The notes: generated from the letters alone by a model not told the origin. Positions 1 through 5,991 are shown, counted from the first letter of the stretch. The stretch is DNA of 5,991 nt from Xanthobacteraceae bacterium (GCA_030043175.1 JASHYD010001347.1:1-5991); one strand, 5' to 3'. A program made the numbers and translations.

Positions 1-1603
1 CGTTGAGGTCGAAGATCAGGACCGAGATCACCTTGGTGTCCGACGTGAACAACATGATGGCCGCCGACAGCTCGCGAATGACGCCGATGAATATGAAGCA
101 CCAGGTGGCTATGACGCTGGTGCGCAACAGCGGCGCCGTGATGCGGCCGAGGGTACCGAGGCGCGTGGCGCCGAGAATGCGGCTCGCCTCTTCAAGATCC
201 GGGTTGACCACCCGAAAAGCAGATTGCAGCTGCTGATAGGCCGCCGGCAGTGCGATAGTAATAAAGGCGATGAGCAGGATCCACAAGGTGCCATACAGCA
301 CGAACGGCGGACGCGTGTAGGCCAGAAATAGCCCGACGCCGAGCACGATGCCGGGCACCGCCACCGGAGCCGTGGCGAGAAAACCCAGGGCCTTGTGCCA
401 GCCGATGACCTTGCGCGAGGTGATGTAGGCGATCACCAGCGCCAACACCGTGCCGATCGTGGCCGCGCTGGTGCACAGGATCAGCGTATTTCGCGCTGCC
501 ACGCCGGTTGACGACAGTTCGAACAACACGAACGCGATATTGTGGAGTGTCACGTTTTCAAACGAGACGAGCTCGGACGGTACGCGCGAAAACGCTGCAT
601 TAAGGAGCGCTGCATAGGGCAGGAACACCGGATTGAGCAACACCAGCAAAACCGCGGCGAGCGCCACCCATTTCCACCGGCCGAGCACGGCCCGCCGCGG
701 ATCGCCCTGCCGGCCGCCCACGACCGCGTAGCCGCGGCGGCCCAGGATGACGGCTTCCGCCCGCAGCAGCGCGACGGTGAGCACCAACAGCGGCAGCGAG
801 GCCGCCGCCGCTAGCTCAAGCTTCGGCGGATATTGGAACAGGCTCCAGATTTTGGTGGTCATGGTATGAAAGCCGGCCGGCAGTGCGAGAATCGCCGGTG
901 ACCCGAACAGCGTCATCGCCTGGAGAAATGCAATGAGCGCACCCGCGAACAGCGTCGGCATTGCCAGCGGCACAGTGACCCGCCGCGCCGTCGTCCATGT
1001 GCTGCCGCCAAGGATTGAAGAGGCATCCTCAAGATCGCCGGGCATCCGGTCGAGCGTGTTGGCGACGAGCACGAAGACATAGGGAAACGTGTAGCAAGAG
1101 ATGACAAAGATCAGCCCCCCCAGCGTGTAGATGTTGAACAGATACGCGTCTGGCTCGGCACCGGTTATTGCGCGAAAGAGCTGGTTGAGAAGCCCGCTGT
1201 TTGGCGCCGCAAGCAATTCCCACGCGATTGCGCCGAGAAACGGCGGGGTGACGAACGACGCCGTCACCAGCGCCCGCACGGTGCGGCGCAGCGGCATGTC
1301 GGTGCGCGCCACGAGCCACCCCATCGGCGCCGCAACCGCGCAGCAGATCGCCGCCGAGCTGACTGCCAAAATGACGGTGGTGACCAGCGGATCGAGGAAA
1401 GTCGGATCGGTCGCGAGCTCGACGAAATTCGCGATGGTGAAGCCGCCGGCGCGGTCATGGACGCTATAATAGACGAGCCAGGACAGCGGCAACACGATCA
1501 GCAGGCACAACGCCGCCGAAAATGCGAGTAAGATCGGCAGCGACACGTCGAATCGAACCGCCGAACGCCTCGCTGCGGTGGGCACCGTGAGGGTCAAAAT
1601 CAA
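1..1603 (-). CDS. ABC transporter permease, fused two-domain iron(III)/spermidine type (3' end cut by window)
   Basis: Inner-membrane channel subunit of a binding-protein-dependent importer. The minus-strand frame is open from about 1603 to the left edge with no stop, giving 534 residues if started at the TTG at 1603. I translated it by hand and found no frameshift. It is very hydrophobic, with a first membrane segment near residues 21-47, and carries two copies of the permease module. The EAA-type cytoplasmic loops that dock on the ATPase lie at residues 192-216 (begins EDASSILGG) and 471-495 (begins EEASRILGA). This duplicated layout is typical of FbpB/SfuB/AfuB-like permeases of about 540-580 residues, so perhaps 25-45 C-terminal residues lie outside. 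The start is uncertain: in-frame TTG at 1603 (sharing TTGA with the upstream stop), TTG at 1597 and GTG at 1585 are candidates, with no clear Shine-Dalgarno sequence and no early ATG. It directly follows the binding-protein gene, so translational coupling is likely. The transported substrate cannot be read from the permease. Confidence 0.9.
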   Translation of the reverse strand, partial: MILTLTVPTAARRSAVRFDVSLPILLAFSAALCLLIVLPLSWLVYYSVHDRAGGFTIANFVELATDPTFLDPLVTTVILAVSSAAICCAVAAPMGWLVARTDMPLRRTVRALVTASFVTPPFLGAIAWELLAAPNSGLLNQLFRAITGAEPDAYLFNIYTLGGLIFVISCYTFPYVFVLVANTLDRMPGDLEDASSILGGSTWTTARRVTVPLAMPTLFAGALIAFLQAMTLFGSPAILALPAGFHTMTTKIWSLFQYPPKLELAAAASLPLLVLTVALLRAEAVILGRRGYAVVGGRQGDPRRAVLGRWKWVALAAVLLVLLNPVFLPYAALLNAAFSRVPSELVSFENVTLHNIAFVLFELSSTGVAARNTLILCTSAATIGTVLALVIAYITSRKVIGWHKALGFLATAPVAVPGIVLGVGLFLAYTRPPFVLYGTLWILLIAFITIALPAAYQQLQSAFRVVNPDLEEASRILGATRLGTLGRITAPLLRTSVIATWCFIFIGVIRELSAAIMLFTSDTKVISVLIFDLN

Positions 1604-2664
1604 ACCCGGAAGATCTTGGTGTAGCGCGCCTTGATTTCTTCGCTGAGCCGCTCCACCGCAGCCGGGTCCTCCTTCATCAGCTTGATCTCGTTGAGCGGCC
1701 GCCGGCCCGGCTTCTCCTTGACCTGCGCATGAAGCGAACGCATGGCGCCCCTGTTGACCACCAGTTCCTGGCATTCCGCGCTGAAGCAGAAGCTCTGAAA
1801 CAGCCGCGCTGCATTGGGATTGGGCGCCGCCTTGAAGATGCCGTTCGGCGAGACAATCAAGGGCGTACCTTCAGTCGGATAAACGGGCTCGACCGGGCTC
1901 CCAGATTCCTTGACCTGAAACAGGACGTATTCGTTGCCGTCCGCCATCACGGCCCGTTCGCCCAGCCCGAGCTTTTTGGGGGGATCGGCGGCTGACTGCA
2001 CCTGCATGACCCGCTGCTTCGCAAGCCTTTCGAAATAATCCCAGCCGATATCGCGCGCGATTTCATAGGTCGCGGTCATGATGGTTCCGCTGAAACCCGG
2101 ATGGCCTTTGACAATCTTTCCGCTCCATCTCGGAGCGAGCAGATCCGAAAAGCTCTTCGGCGCGTCCTCGGCTTTGACGAGCCGCGTATTGTACCCGATC
2201 ACGCTCAGGCTGGCGCGAAACGCTGCGAACATGCCGTCCGCGTCCTTGTGTTCCGCCAGATAATGTCTCGCCACCTCTTCCGGCACGAAGGGCGCCAGCA
2301 GTCCGTCACGTTTCCACACGATGAAATGCGCTGCGTCGGAGGAAGTCACCACATCCACCGCGTGGATGTTGCTCGCATATTCCTGGCTGATGCGCTGGAA
2401 GACCCTCTCGGCGCCGGTGCGCTCGACCCGCACCGTAATGCCCGGGTATTTGGCCTCGAACGCTTTGGCGATCTGCTCGGCGACCGGCAGATCGATCGGC
2501 GTATAGTAGGCAACCTTGCCCTCCTTGCGGGCCGCTTCGATGAGCGCCGGCGTGACCGCGGTCGGCTCAGGCGCAGCGGCCCGGATGGGAGACGCAAACG
2601 CGCTGATCGCGGCAATCCCGGATGCTTTAAGCAGCCTGCGCCGCGAGATGTTTCTGTCCGGCAT
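1600..2664 (-). CDS. Periplasmic substrate-binding protein of ABC importer, Tat-type signal
   Basis: A 354-residue extracellular solute-binding protein of the family often annotated as iron(III), spermidine/putrescine or phosphonate binding. The N-terminus has a twin-arginine motif, SRRRLLK at residues 7-13, then a hydrophobic stretch (about 15-25) and an Ala-rich likely cleavage zone near 29-31, so export folded through Tat is expected. The mature part shows the usual order: an early YYTP strand (53-56), an extended lobe, and the C-terminal EGTPLIVSPNG and NPNAARLFQSF segments (265-291) typical of this fold. Where ferric-binding proteins carry adjacent iron-liganding tyrosines, this protein appears to have only Y246 in GNEYVLF (243-249), so iron is doubtful (alignment by eye). 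The ATG at 2664 is supported by a good purine-rich ribosome binding site. The gene lies between the ATPase (230-base gap) and the permease (4-base overlap), which fixes its role as their receptor. An organic acid is a guess from the upstream CoA genes. Confidence 0.92.
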   Translation of the reverse strand: MPDRNISRRRLLKASGIAAISAFASPIRAAAPEPTAVTPALIEAARKEGKVAYYTPIDLPVAEQIAKAFEAKYPGITVRVERTGAERVFQRISQEYASNIHAVDVVTSSDAAHFIVWKRDGLLAPFVPEEVARHYLAEHKDADGMFAAFRASLSVIGYNTRLVKAEDAPKSFSDLLAPRWSGKIVKGHPGFSGTIMTATYEIARDIGWDYFERLAKQRVMQVQSAADPPKKLGLGERAVMADGNEYVLFQVKESGSPVEPVYPTEGTPLIVSPNGIFKAAPNPNAARLFQSFCFSAECQELVVNRGAMRSLHAQVKEKPGRRPLNEIKLMKEDPAAVERLSEEIKARYTKIFRV

Positions 2665-2670
2665 CGCGAT

Positions 2671-2680
2671 TCTCTCCCTT
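2671..2680 (-). promoter_or_regulatory. Ribosome binding site of the binding-protein gene
   Basis: On the minus strand AAGGGAGAGA lies upstream of the ATG at 2664. Its AGGGAG core (2679-2674) is 9 bases from the start codon, which supports this start. Confidence 0.7.
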
Positions 2681-2727
2681 GCGGATGTGGCGCCTTGAGA
2701 CGCGGCCTCTCGTTTCGGATTAAGCCG

Positions 2728-2756
2728 ATCTTAGCGTCGCGGGGTGGCAAAGCGAA
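2728..2756 (-). promoter_or_regulatory. Weak sigma-70-like promoter candidate before the binding-protein gene
   Basis: In the 230-base gap, minus-strand TTCGCT (2756-2751) and TAAGAT (2733-2728) are separated by exactly 17 bases. They match the -35 and -10 consensus at 3 of 6 and 4 of 6 positions. A transcript would start near 2721 and give a leader of about 57 bases. Such matches arise easily by chance, but the unusually long gap inside a transporter operon makes a separate promoter for the abundantly needed binding protein plausible. Confidence 0.22.
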
Positions 2757-2835
2757 GTGTGCCCGCATGGCTCCCCGCCCAACCTGCTTGCGGACGTTAG
2801 CTCCGGACAGGGCGAGGTGGGCAGCGAATTCGCGC

Positions 2836-2856
2836 TTGCCCGGCTTCAACCGGCAA
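2836..2856 (-). other. Imperfect hairpin downstream of the ATPase gene
   Basis: TTGCC-C-GG (2836-2843) pairs with CCGGCAA (2850-2856) with one bulged base around a 6-base loop, about 40 bases past the ATPase stop. No T-run follows on the minus strand, so it is not a standard intrinsic terminator. It could protect an mRNA end or be chance. Confidence 0.2.
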
Positions 2857-2894
2857 CAGCCGATTTCGATTGAGCGCGCCTTTGCACACCCGCT

Positions 2895-3959
2895 TTAGGA
2901 TTCAAGTACCCGGCATCGTTGTGCCGGCAAGCTCAGCCACACCTTGCTCCCGGGCGCGATGTTAGCCTCGGGTGAAGCCACGACCCGAAGCTGGATCCCG
3001 TCGCCGATCTCCACCATATAGTCGCGGCTGTGGCCGAGAAATACGTTGCGGGCCACCACCGCCGGGAGGACATTGTGCGGATCGCCCGTCGGCTCGGCAC
3101 GATCGATGCGGATTTCATGCGGGCGGATCGAAATGGCCGCGTCACGGCCGGCCACGAGCGCGCCGCCGGTGCATGACACCGCAGTGCCGGCCACCATGAG
3201 GTGATCTAAGTCCAGCGCCTTGCCTTTGACAATATTGCTTGCGCCGATGAAGCGGGCAACGAACGCGGAGCGTGGTCGCGCGTAGATGTCCTCGGGCGGC
3301 CCAAACTGCTCGACTTTGCCGGCATTCATGACAGCGATCAGATCGGCCGTCGTCATCGCTTCGGACTGGTCATGCGTCACATAGACCGTCGTATAGCGAT
3401 ATGCGTCGTGCAGCCGCCTCACCTCGAATCGCATCTCCTCGCGCAGATTGGCGTCAAGGTTGGATAGCGGTTCGTCGAGCAGCAGGGTTTCGGGCTCGAC
3501 GATCAGCGCCCGCGCCAGCGCAACGCGCTGCTGCTGCCCGCCCGACAGCTCGCCCGGATAGCGCGTGGCGAGATCGGCGAGCCGGGTGGTAGCGAGAATT
3601 TCCGAAACCTTCTTGGCAATTTCCTCACGCGGCCGCCGGCGCAACGTGAGCCCATAGGCCACGTTGTCCGCAACCGTCATATGGGGCCACAGCGCGTAGC
3701 TCTGAAAGATCATCGACATCTTGCGCGCTTCGGGCGGCAGGGTGCGCGCCGGCGACGATACGACCCGACCGCCCACCACGATTTCTCCCGCGGTCGGTTC
3801 GACAAACCCGGCAATCAGGCGCAACGTCGTGGTCTTGCCGCAACCGGAGGGTCCAAGCAGGCAGACCAGCAGTCCGTGCTCGATGTGCAGCGATACGTCG
3901 TCAACCGCCGCCGATTTGTCGTATCGCTTGGTCAGATTCCGCAGCTCGACCGACGCCAC
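2895..3959 (-). CDS. ABC transporter ATP-binding protein, PotA/FbpC/UgpC-like with C-terminal TOBE domain
   Basis: Cytoplasmic ATPase that powers the importer. All nucleotide-binding motifs are intact in 354 residues: Walker A GPSGCGKTT (36-44), Q-loop Q86, signature LSGGQQQR (138-145), Walker B LLLDEP (159-164), D-loop SNLD (166-169) and switch H196. After about residue 240 the FIGASNIVKG segment leads into a TOBE-type regulatory domain (about 245-350), as in the carbohydrate/polyamine/iron importer ATPases, which have a similar length. The start is GTG at 3959, not ATG: an AGGAGA ribosome binding site lies 6 bases upstream and the next residues (ASVELRNLTKRY) match the usual N-terminus. A nearby ATG at 3963 is out of frame. 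The gene is first in the transporter group, followed after 230 bases by the binding protein and then the permease. A REP-like inverted repeat sits just upstream. The family assignment is secure; the substrate is not shown by this subunit. Confidence 0.96.
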   Translation of the reverse strand: MASVELRNLTKRYDKSAAVDDVSLHIEHGLLVCLLGPSGCGKTTTLRLIAGFVEPTAGEIVVGGRVVSSPARTLPPEARKMSMIFQSYALWPHMTVADNVAYGLTLRRRPREEIAKKVSEILATTRLADLATRYPGELSGGQQQRVALARALIVEPETLLLDEPLSNLDANLREEMRFEVRRLHDAYRYTTVYVTHDQSEAMTTADLIAVMNAGKVEQFGPPEDIYARPRSAFVARFIGASNIVKGKALDLDHLMVAGTAVSCTGGALVAGRDAAISIRPHEIRIDRAEPTGDPHNVLPAVVARNVFLGHSRDYMVEIGDGIQLRVVASPEANIAPGSKVWLSLPAQRCRVLES

Positions 3960-3965
3960 GCATAG

Positions 3966-3971
3966 TCTCCT
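3966..3971 (-). promoter_or_regulatory. Ribosome binding site selecting the GTG start of the ATPase gene
   Basis: AGGAGA on the minus strand is 6 bases from the GTG at 3959 and only 2 bases from an out-of-frame ATG at 3963-3961. Spacing therefore favours the GTG. Confidence 0.75.
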
Positions 3972-3974
3972 GTT

Positions 3975-4018
3975 GCCCTCCGCCGCTTGCGGGGGAGCGC
4001 CGGGGAGGGGCCCATGCG
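3975..4018 (+). repeat. REP-like GC-rich repeat, left copy
   Basis: A 44-base element starting GCCCTCCGCCGCTTGCGGGG. Its outer part can fold into a hairpin with GCGGGGGAG after CTCCGCCGC-TT (one G-G mismatch), followed by a G-rich tail ending GGGGCCCATGCG. It resembles GC-rich hairpin repeats scattered between genes in Bradyrhizobium-type alphaproteobacteria (resemblance from memory). It aligns with the reverse complement of 4034-4078 over its whole length with one gap and several substitutions. It lies between the crotonase stop and the ATPase ribosome binding site. Confidence 0.65.
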
Positions 4019-4033
4019 ACGATCCGCACTGGC

Positions 4034-4078
4034 GGCACGGGCCCCCGCCCTGACCCTGCCCCGCGGGCGGGGCAGGGG
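4034..4078 (-). repeat. REP-like GC-rich repeat, right (inverted) copy with perfect hairpin
   Basis: A 45-base element in inverted orientation to 3975-4018, with a 15-base spacer between them, giving the arrangement of a bacterial interspersed mosaic element. Its outer part is a perfect inverted repeat: CCCTGCCCCGC at 4054-4064 and GCGGGGCAGGG at 4067-4077. This folds as a 10-base-pair stem with a 4-base loop, only 8 bases after the crotonase stop codon. No T-run follows on either strand, so attenuation or mRNA 3'-end protection is more likely than intrinsic termination. Confidence 0.7.
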
Positions 4079-4085
4079 ATAAGCG

Positions 4086-4886
4086 TCACCTGCCCGTGAA
4101 CTGGGGCGGGCGCTTCTCCATAAAGGCGCGGCGGCCTTCGGTGTAGTCGGCGCTCTCGAAGCATTTCTTGACCATCGCGTCGCATTTGGCGAGGTCTCGC
4201 TGCGACTCGTCCTTGACCACCTCGCCGATGATGAACTTGGTTGTGGCGATCGTCATCGGAGCGTTTTCGCCGATCGTATCGGCGTATCTCTTCACATAGG
4301 CTTCGAGTTCGGCAGCCTTTACGACGCGGTTGACGAGCGCCATGGCGCGTGCCTCCTCGGCGTCGAACTGGCGCGCCGTGTAGAAGATCTCCTTGGCGAA
4401 GGCGGGACCGACGACGTCGACGAGCTTTTTGAGCCCATGATAGGGATAGCCGAGGCCAAGCTTGGCTGCCGGAACCGCAAAGCGCGAATCGTCCGAGCAG
4501 ATGCGCAGGTCGCAGCTCAGCGCCAGACCGACACCGCCGCCGATGCAAAAGCCCCGGATCATCGCAATAGTCGGCTTCGGATAATCGTAGATCGCCGCGT
4601 TGGCGCGTTCCACGGCCTGATTGTAGCGTGCAATCGCTTCCTCGTTGGCGCGCTCGTTCTCGAACCTCGAAATATCTGCTCCCGACACAAACGCCTTGTC
4701 GCCGGCGCCGCTCAGCACCACGACGCGCACGTCATCGTCCTTGCCGAAGTCATCGAGAATTCGCGCCGTTGCCTCCCACATTTCCAGCGATACGGCGTTG
4801 CGTCGCTGCGGGTTATTGAAGATCAGGTGGCCGACATGCCCCTCCTTGCGGGACAGCATCTTGTCGGTATGGACCATCGTGTTCAT
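4086..4886 (-). CDS. Crotonase-fold protein (annotated enoyl-CoA hydratase/isomerase type) lacking both classical catalytic glutamates
   Basis: A 266-residue cytoplasmic protein of the enoyl-CoA hydratase/isomerase superfamily, of usual family length. It has the N-terminal FNNPQRRNAVS segment (23-33), the first oxyanion-hole loop KAFVSGADI (64-72), the second loop in GFCIGGGVGLALSCDLRI (112-129, G117 likely the backbone NH donor), and the C-terminal EGRRAFMEKRPPQF tail (250-263) that closes over CoA. A gap-free comparison by eye with rat mitochondrial hydratase places its two catalytic glutamates (E144, E164) at G120 and A140 here. Ordinary syn-hydration is therefore doubtful. Isomerase, hydrolase, decarboxylase or other crotonase chemistry remains possible. 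The ATG at 4886 has an AAGGA ribosome binding site 8 bases away; a second ATG at residue 4 is less well placed. It follows the CoA-transferase after 155 bases, which suggests it acts on the CoA ester made there. Confidence 0.93.
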   Translation of the reverse strand: MNTMVHTDKMLSRKEGHVGHLIFNNPQRRNAVSLEMWEATARILDDFGKDDDVRVVVLSGAGDKAFVSGADISRFENERANEEAIARYNQAVERANAAIYDYPKPTIAMIRGFCIGGGVGLALSCDLRICSDDSRFAVPAAKLGLGYPYHGLKKLVDVVGPAFAKEIFYTARQFDAEEARAMALVNRVVKAAELEAYVKRYADTIGENAPMTIATTKFIIGEVVKDESQRDLAKCDAMVKKCFESADYTEGRRAFMEKRPPQFTGR

Positions 4887-4894
4887 GGGTTTTG

Positions 4895-4899
4895 TCCTT
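4895..4899 (-). promoter_or_regulatory. Ribosome binding site of the crotonase gene
   Basis: AAGGA on the minus strand is 8 bases before the ATG at 4886. This supports that start over the in-frame ATG three codons later. Confidence 0.7.
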
Positions 4900-4941
4900 G
4901 ACTCGCGCGTTCGCCGGGAAGTTATCAGAGTATCGTCCGGT

Positions 4942-4952
4942 TGATCAGATCA
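4942..4952. other. Short perfect palindrome TGATC-A-GATCA in the gap before the crotonase gene
   Basis: Two 5-base arms surround one central base, about 56 bases upstream of the crotonase start. It could be a half-site or operator, but an 11-base palindrome is common by chance and no second copy was seen in the gap. Nothing else recognisable lies between 4887 and 5041 apart from the ribosome binding site. Confidence 0.15.
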
Positions 4953-5041
4953 CGTCGCTGCGTCTCAGCCGTCCTGCCCGCGACTCCGGCCATGGCGGCG
5001 GAGGTGATTGATCGTCCACATCCAACCCAAATGTCGCAGGC

Positions 5042-5991
5042 TCAAATGGCATTGGCTTGTCGCAACGTGGCGATCTCTTTGGCGCTGAATCCGAATTCCT
5101 TGAGGACCGCATCGGTGTGCTCGCCGAGGCCCGGCGGCGCCGCTGCCAATTGGCTCGGCGTGCGCGACAGCGACACCGGCTGGCCGACCAACGTCAATGC
5201 TTGTTTGTCCCTGGTCCTGACCGGCTGCGCCATCCCGACATGCTCGACCTGCGGATCGGCGAAAACCTGATCGATGGAATAGATCGGACCGCTCGGCACG
5301 CCGGCCTCGTTGAAGCGCGCGACCCACTCAGCGCTCGCGCGCCGCGCGGTCAGTCGGTTGATCTCCGCATTAAGGGCATCGCGATTCTTCGATCGGTTGG
5401 ACCCGGTCGCGTATTCGGGGTTCTTGATCAGCTCCGGGGCCTCGAGCGCACGACAGAAGCGCTCCCAGATCTTCTGGCCGGCGGTGGCAATGTTGATATA
5501 GCCGTCCGAGGTCTTAAAGACGCCGGTCGGAATGCTGGTCGGGTGATTGTTGCCCGCTTGCGTCGCGACCTCGCGCTGCATGAGCCACCGCGCGGCCTGG
5601 AAATCAAGCATGAAGATCTGGGCTTGCAGCAGGGAGGTCTCGACCTGCTGGCCCTTGCGGGACTTCTCCCGCTCAAGCAGGGAGGTGAGGATGCCCATGG
5701 CACAGAACAGCCCAGCCGACAGGTCGGCGATCGGGATGCCCACCCGCAGGGGCCCCTGCCCGGGTTCGCCGGTGATCGACATCAGGCCGCCCATCCCCTG
5801 GGCGATCTGATCGAAACCCGGGCGTTGCGCATAGGGACCATCCTGGCCGAAGCCGGAGATGCTCGCGTAGATGAGGCGGGGATTGATCTTACGCAGCGCC
5901 TTGTAATCGATGCCGAGCCGCACCTTCACGTCCGGGCGGAAGTTCTCCACCACGACGTCGGCCTTCTTGACCATCTTCCTGAACACCGCGA
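5042..5991 (-). CDS. Class III (CaiB/BaiF family) acyl-CoA transferase, 5' end outside window
   Basis: Transfers CoA between carboxylic acids in the cytoplasm. The visible 314 residues, numbered from a GTG at 5986, cover most of the family's roughly 400. They begin inside the conserved KADVVVENFRP segment, so that GTG is an internal Val codon and about 80-90 N-terminal residues lie beyond the edge. Family landmarks: YASISGFGQDGPYAQRPGFD (40-59), QGMGGLMSITGEP (63-75), ADLSAG (87-92), GVFKTSDGYINIA (155-167), GVPSGPIYSIDQVFADPQV (229-247) and PPGLGEHTD (284-292). In formyl-CoA transferase the catalytic Asp follows the GQxVxxS stretch; here that stretch reads GQQVETSLLQAQ and the position holds Q121, with the next Asp at 128. 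The C-terminal half looks, from memory, more like human SUGCT (glutarate CoA-transferase) than like formyl-CoA transferase. It is the most upstream gene seen, followed by the crotonase on the same strand. Acceptor and donor are unknown. Confidence 0.93.
   Translation of the reverse strand, partial: AVFRKMVKKADVVVENFRPDVKVRLGIDYKALRKINPRLIYASISGFGQDGPYAQRPGFDQIAQGMGGLMSITGEPGQGPLRVGIPIADLSAGLFCAMGILTSLLEREKSRKGQQVETSLLQAQIFMLDFQAARWLMQREVATQAGNNHPTSIPTGVFKTSDGYINIATAGQKIWERFCRALEAPELIKNPEYATGSNRSKNRDALNAEINRLTARRASAEWVARFNEAGVPSGPIYSIDQVFADPQVEHVGMAQPVRTRDKQALTLVGQPVSLSRTPSQLAAAPPGLGEHTDAVLKEFGFSAKEIATLRQANAI

Noticed and set aside
542..814. Plus-strand 90-codon open frame over the permease
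   Set aside because: It is antisense to the continuous permease frame, low in complexity (Arg, His, Gln) and has no family features.
1115..1121. Run of seven C as a possible frameshift site in the permease
   Set aside because: The frame continues correctly on both sides (Leu-Gly-Gly-Leu in a membrane segment), and the next 370 residues remain permease-like, so no frameshift is needed.
2101..2898. A 265-codon open frame on the plus strand across the binding-protein gene
   Set aside because: It is antisense to a protein with clear family motifs, is Arg/Gly-rich as expected of an antisense frame in GC-rich DNA, and shows no recognisable domain or good ribosome binding site.
4054..4077. Perfect hairpin after the crotonase stop as an intrinsic terminator
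   Set aside because: No run of T follows the stem on the minus strand, and the hairpin is explained as the outer part of one REP-like repeat copy.
3901..4548. A 215-codon minus-strand open frame spanning the crotonase end, the repeat and the ATPase start
   Set aside because: It reads out of frame through two well-supported genes, and its composition is that of a shifted frame. Its continuation through the GC-rich repeat is only lack of stops.
5984..5986. GTG as start codon of the CoA-transferase
   Set aside because: It lies only seven residues before the conserved ADVVVENFRP segment, which in this family is preceded by about 80-90 residues. The frame stays open to the window edge.

Overview
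The window is high-GC DNA with five genes, all read from the minus strand. In transcription order (right to left) they are a class III (CaiB/BaiF) CoA-transferase cut by the right edge, a crotonase-fold protein, and then the ATPase, periplasmic binding protein and double-domain permease of an ABC importer. The permease is cut by the left edge. Base composition, protein style and a GC-rich inverted intergenic repeat suggest an alphaproteobacterium of the Bradyrhizobium/Rhodopseudomonas type (Hyphomicrobiales). That assignment is inference from style, not from a marker gene.

Layout: 5991-5042 CoA-transferase (314 visible residues plus an N-terminus outside the window); 5041-4887 a 155-base gap with only a short palindrome and a ribosome binding site; 4886-4086 crotonase; 4085-3960 a gap nearly filled by two inverted copies of a REP-like repeat; 3959-2895 ATPase with a GTG start; 2894-2665 a 230-base gap with a weak promoter candidate and an imperfect hairpin; 2664-1600 binding protein with a Tat-type signal; 1603-1 permease, which overlaps the binding-protein stop and has no ATG near its start. 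No RNA gene, mobile element, CRISPR array or convincing plus-strand gene was seen.

Working model (inference): the ABC importer, of the type often annotated as iron(III), spermidine/putrescine or phosphonate uptake, brings in a small organic acid. The CoA-transferase moves CoA onto it and the crotonase modifies the thioester. Three details argue against the default labels. The crotonase lacks both glutamates of classical enoyl-CoA hydratase. The CoA-transferase has Gln where the formyl-CoA transferase family has its catalytic Asp. The binding protein lacks the tyrosine pair of ferric-binding proteins. The cluster is therefore best read as a carboxylate uptake and CoA-activation locus with unknown substrate and unproven chemistry.
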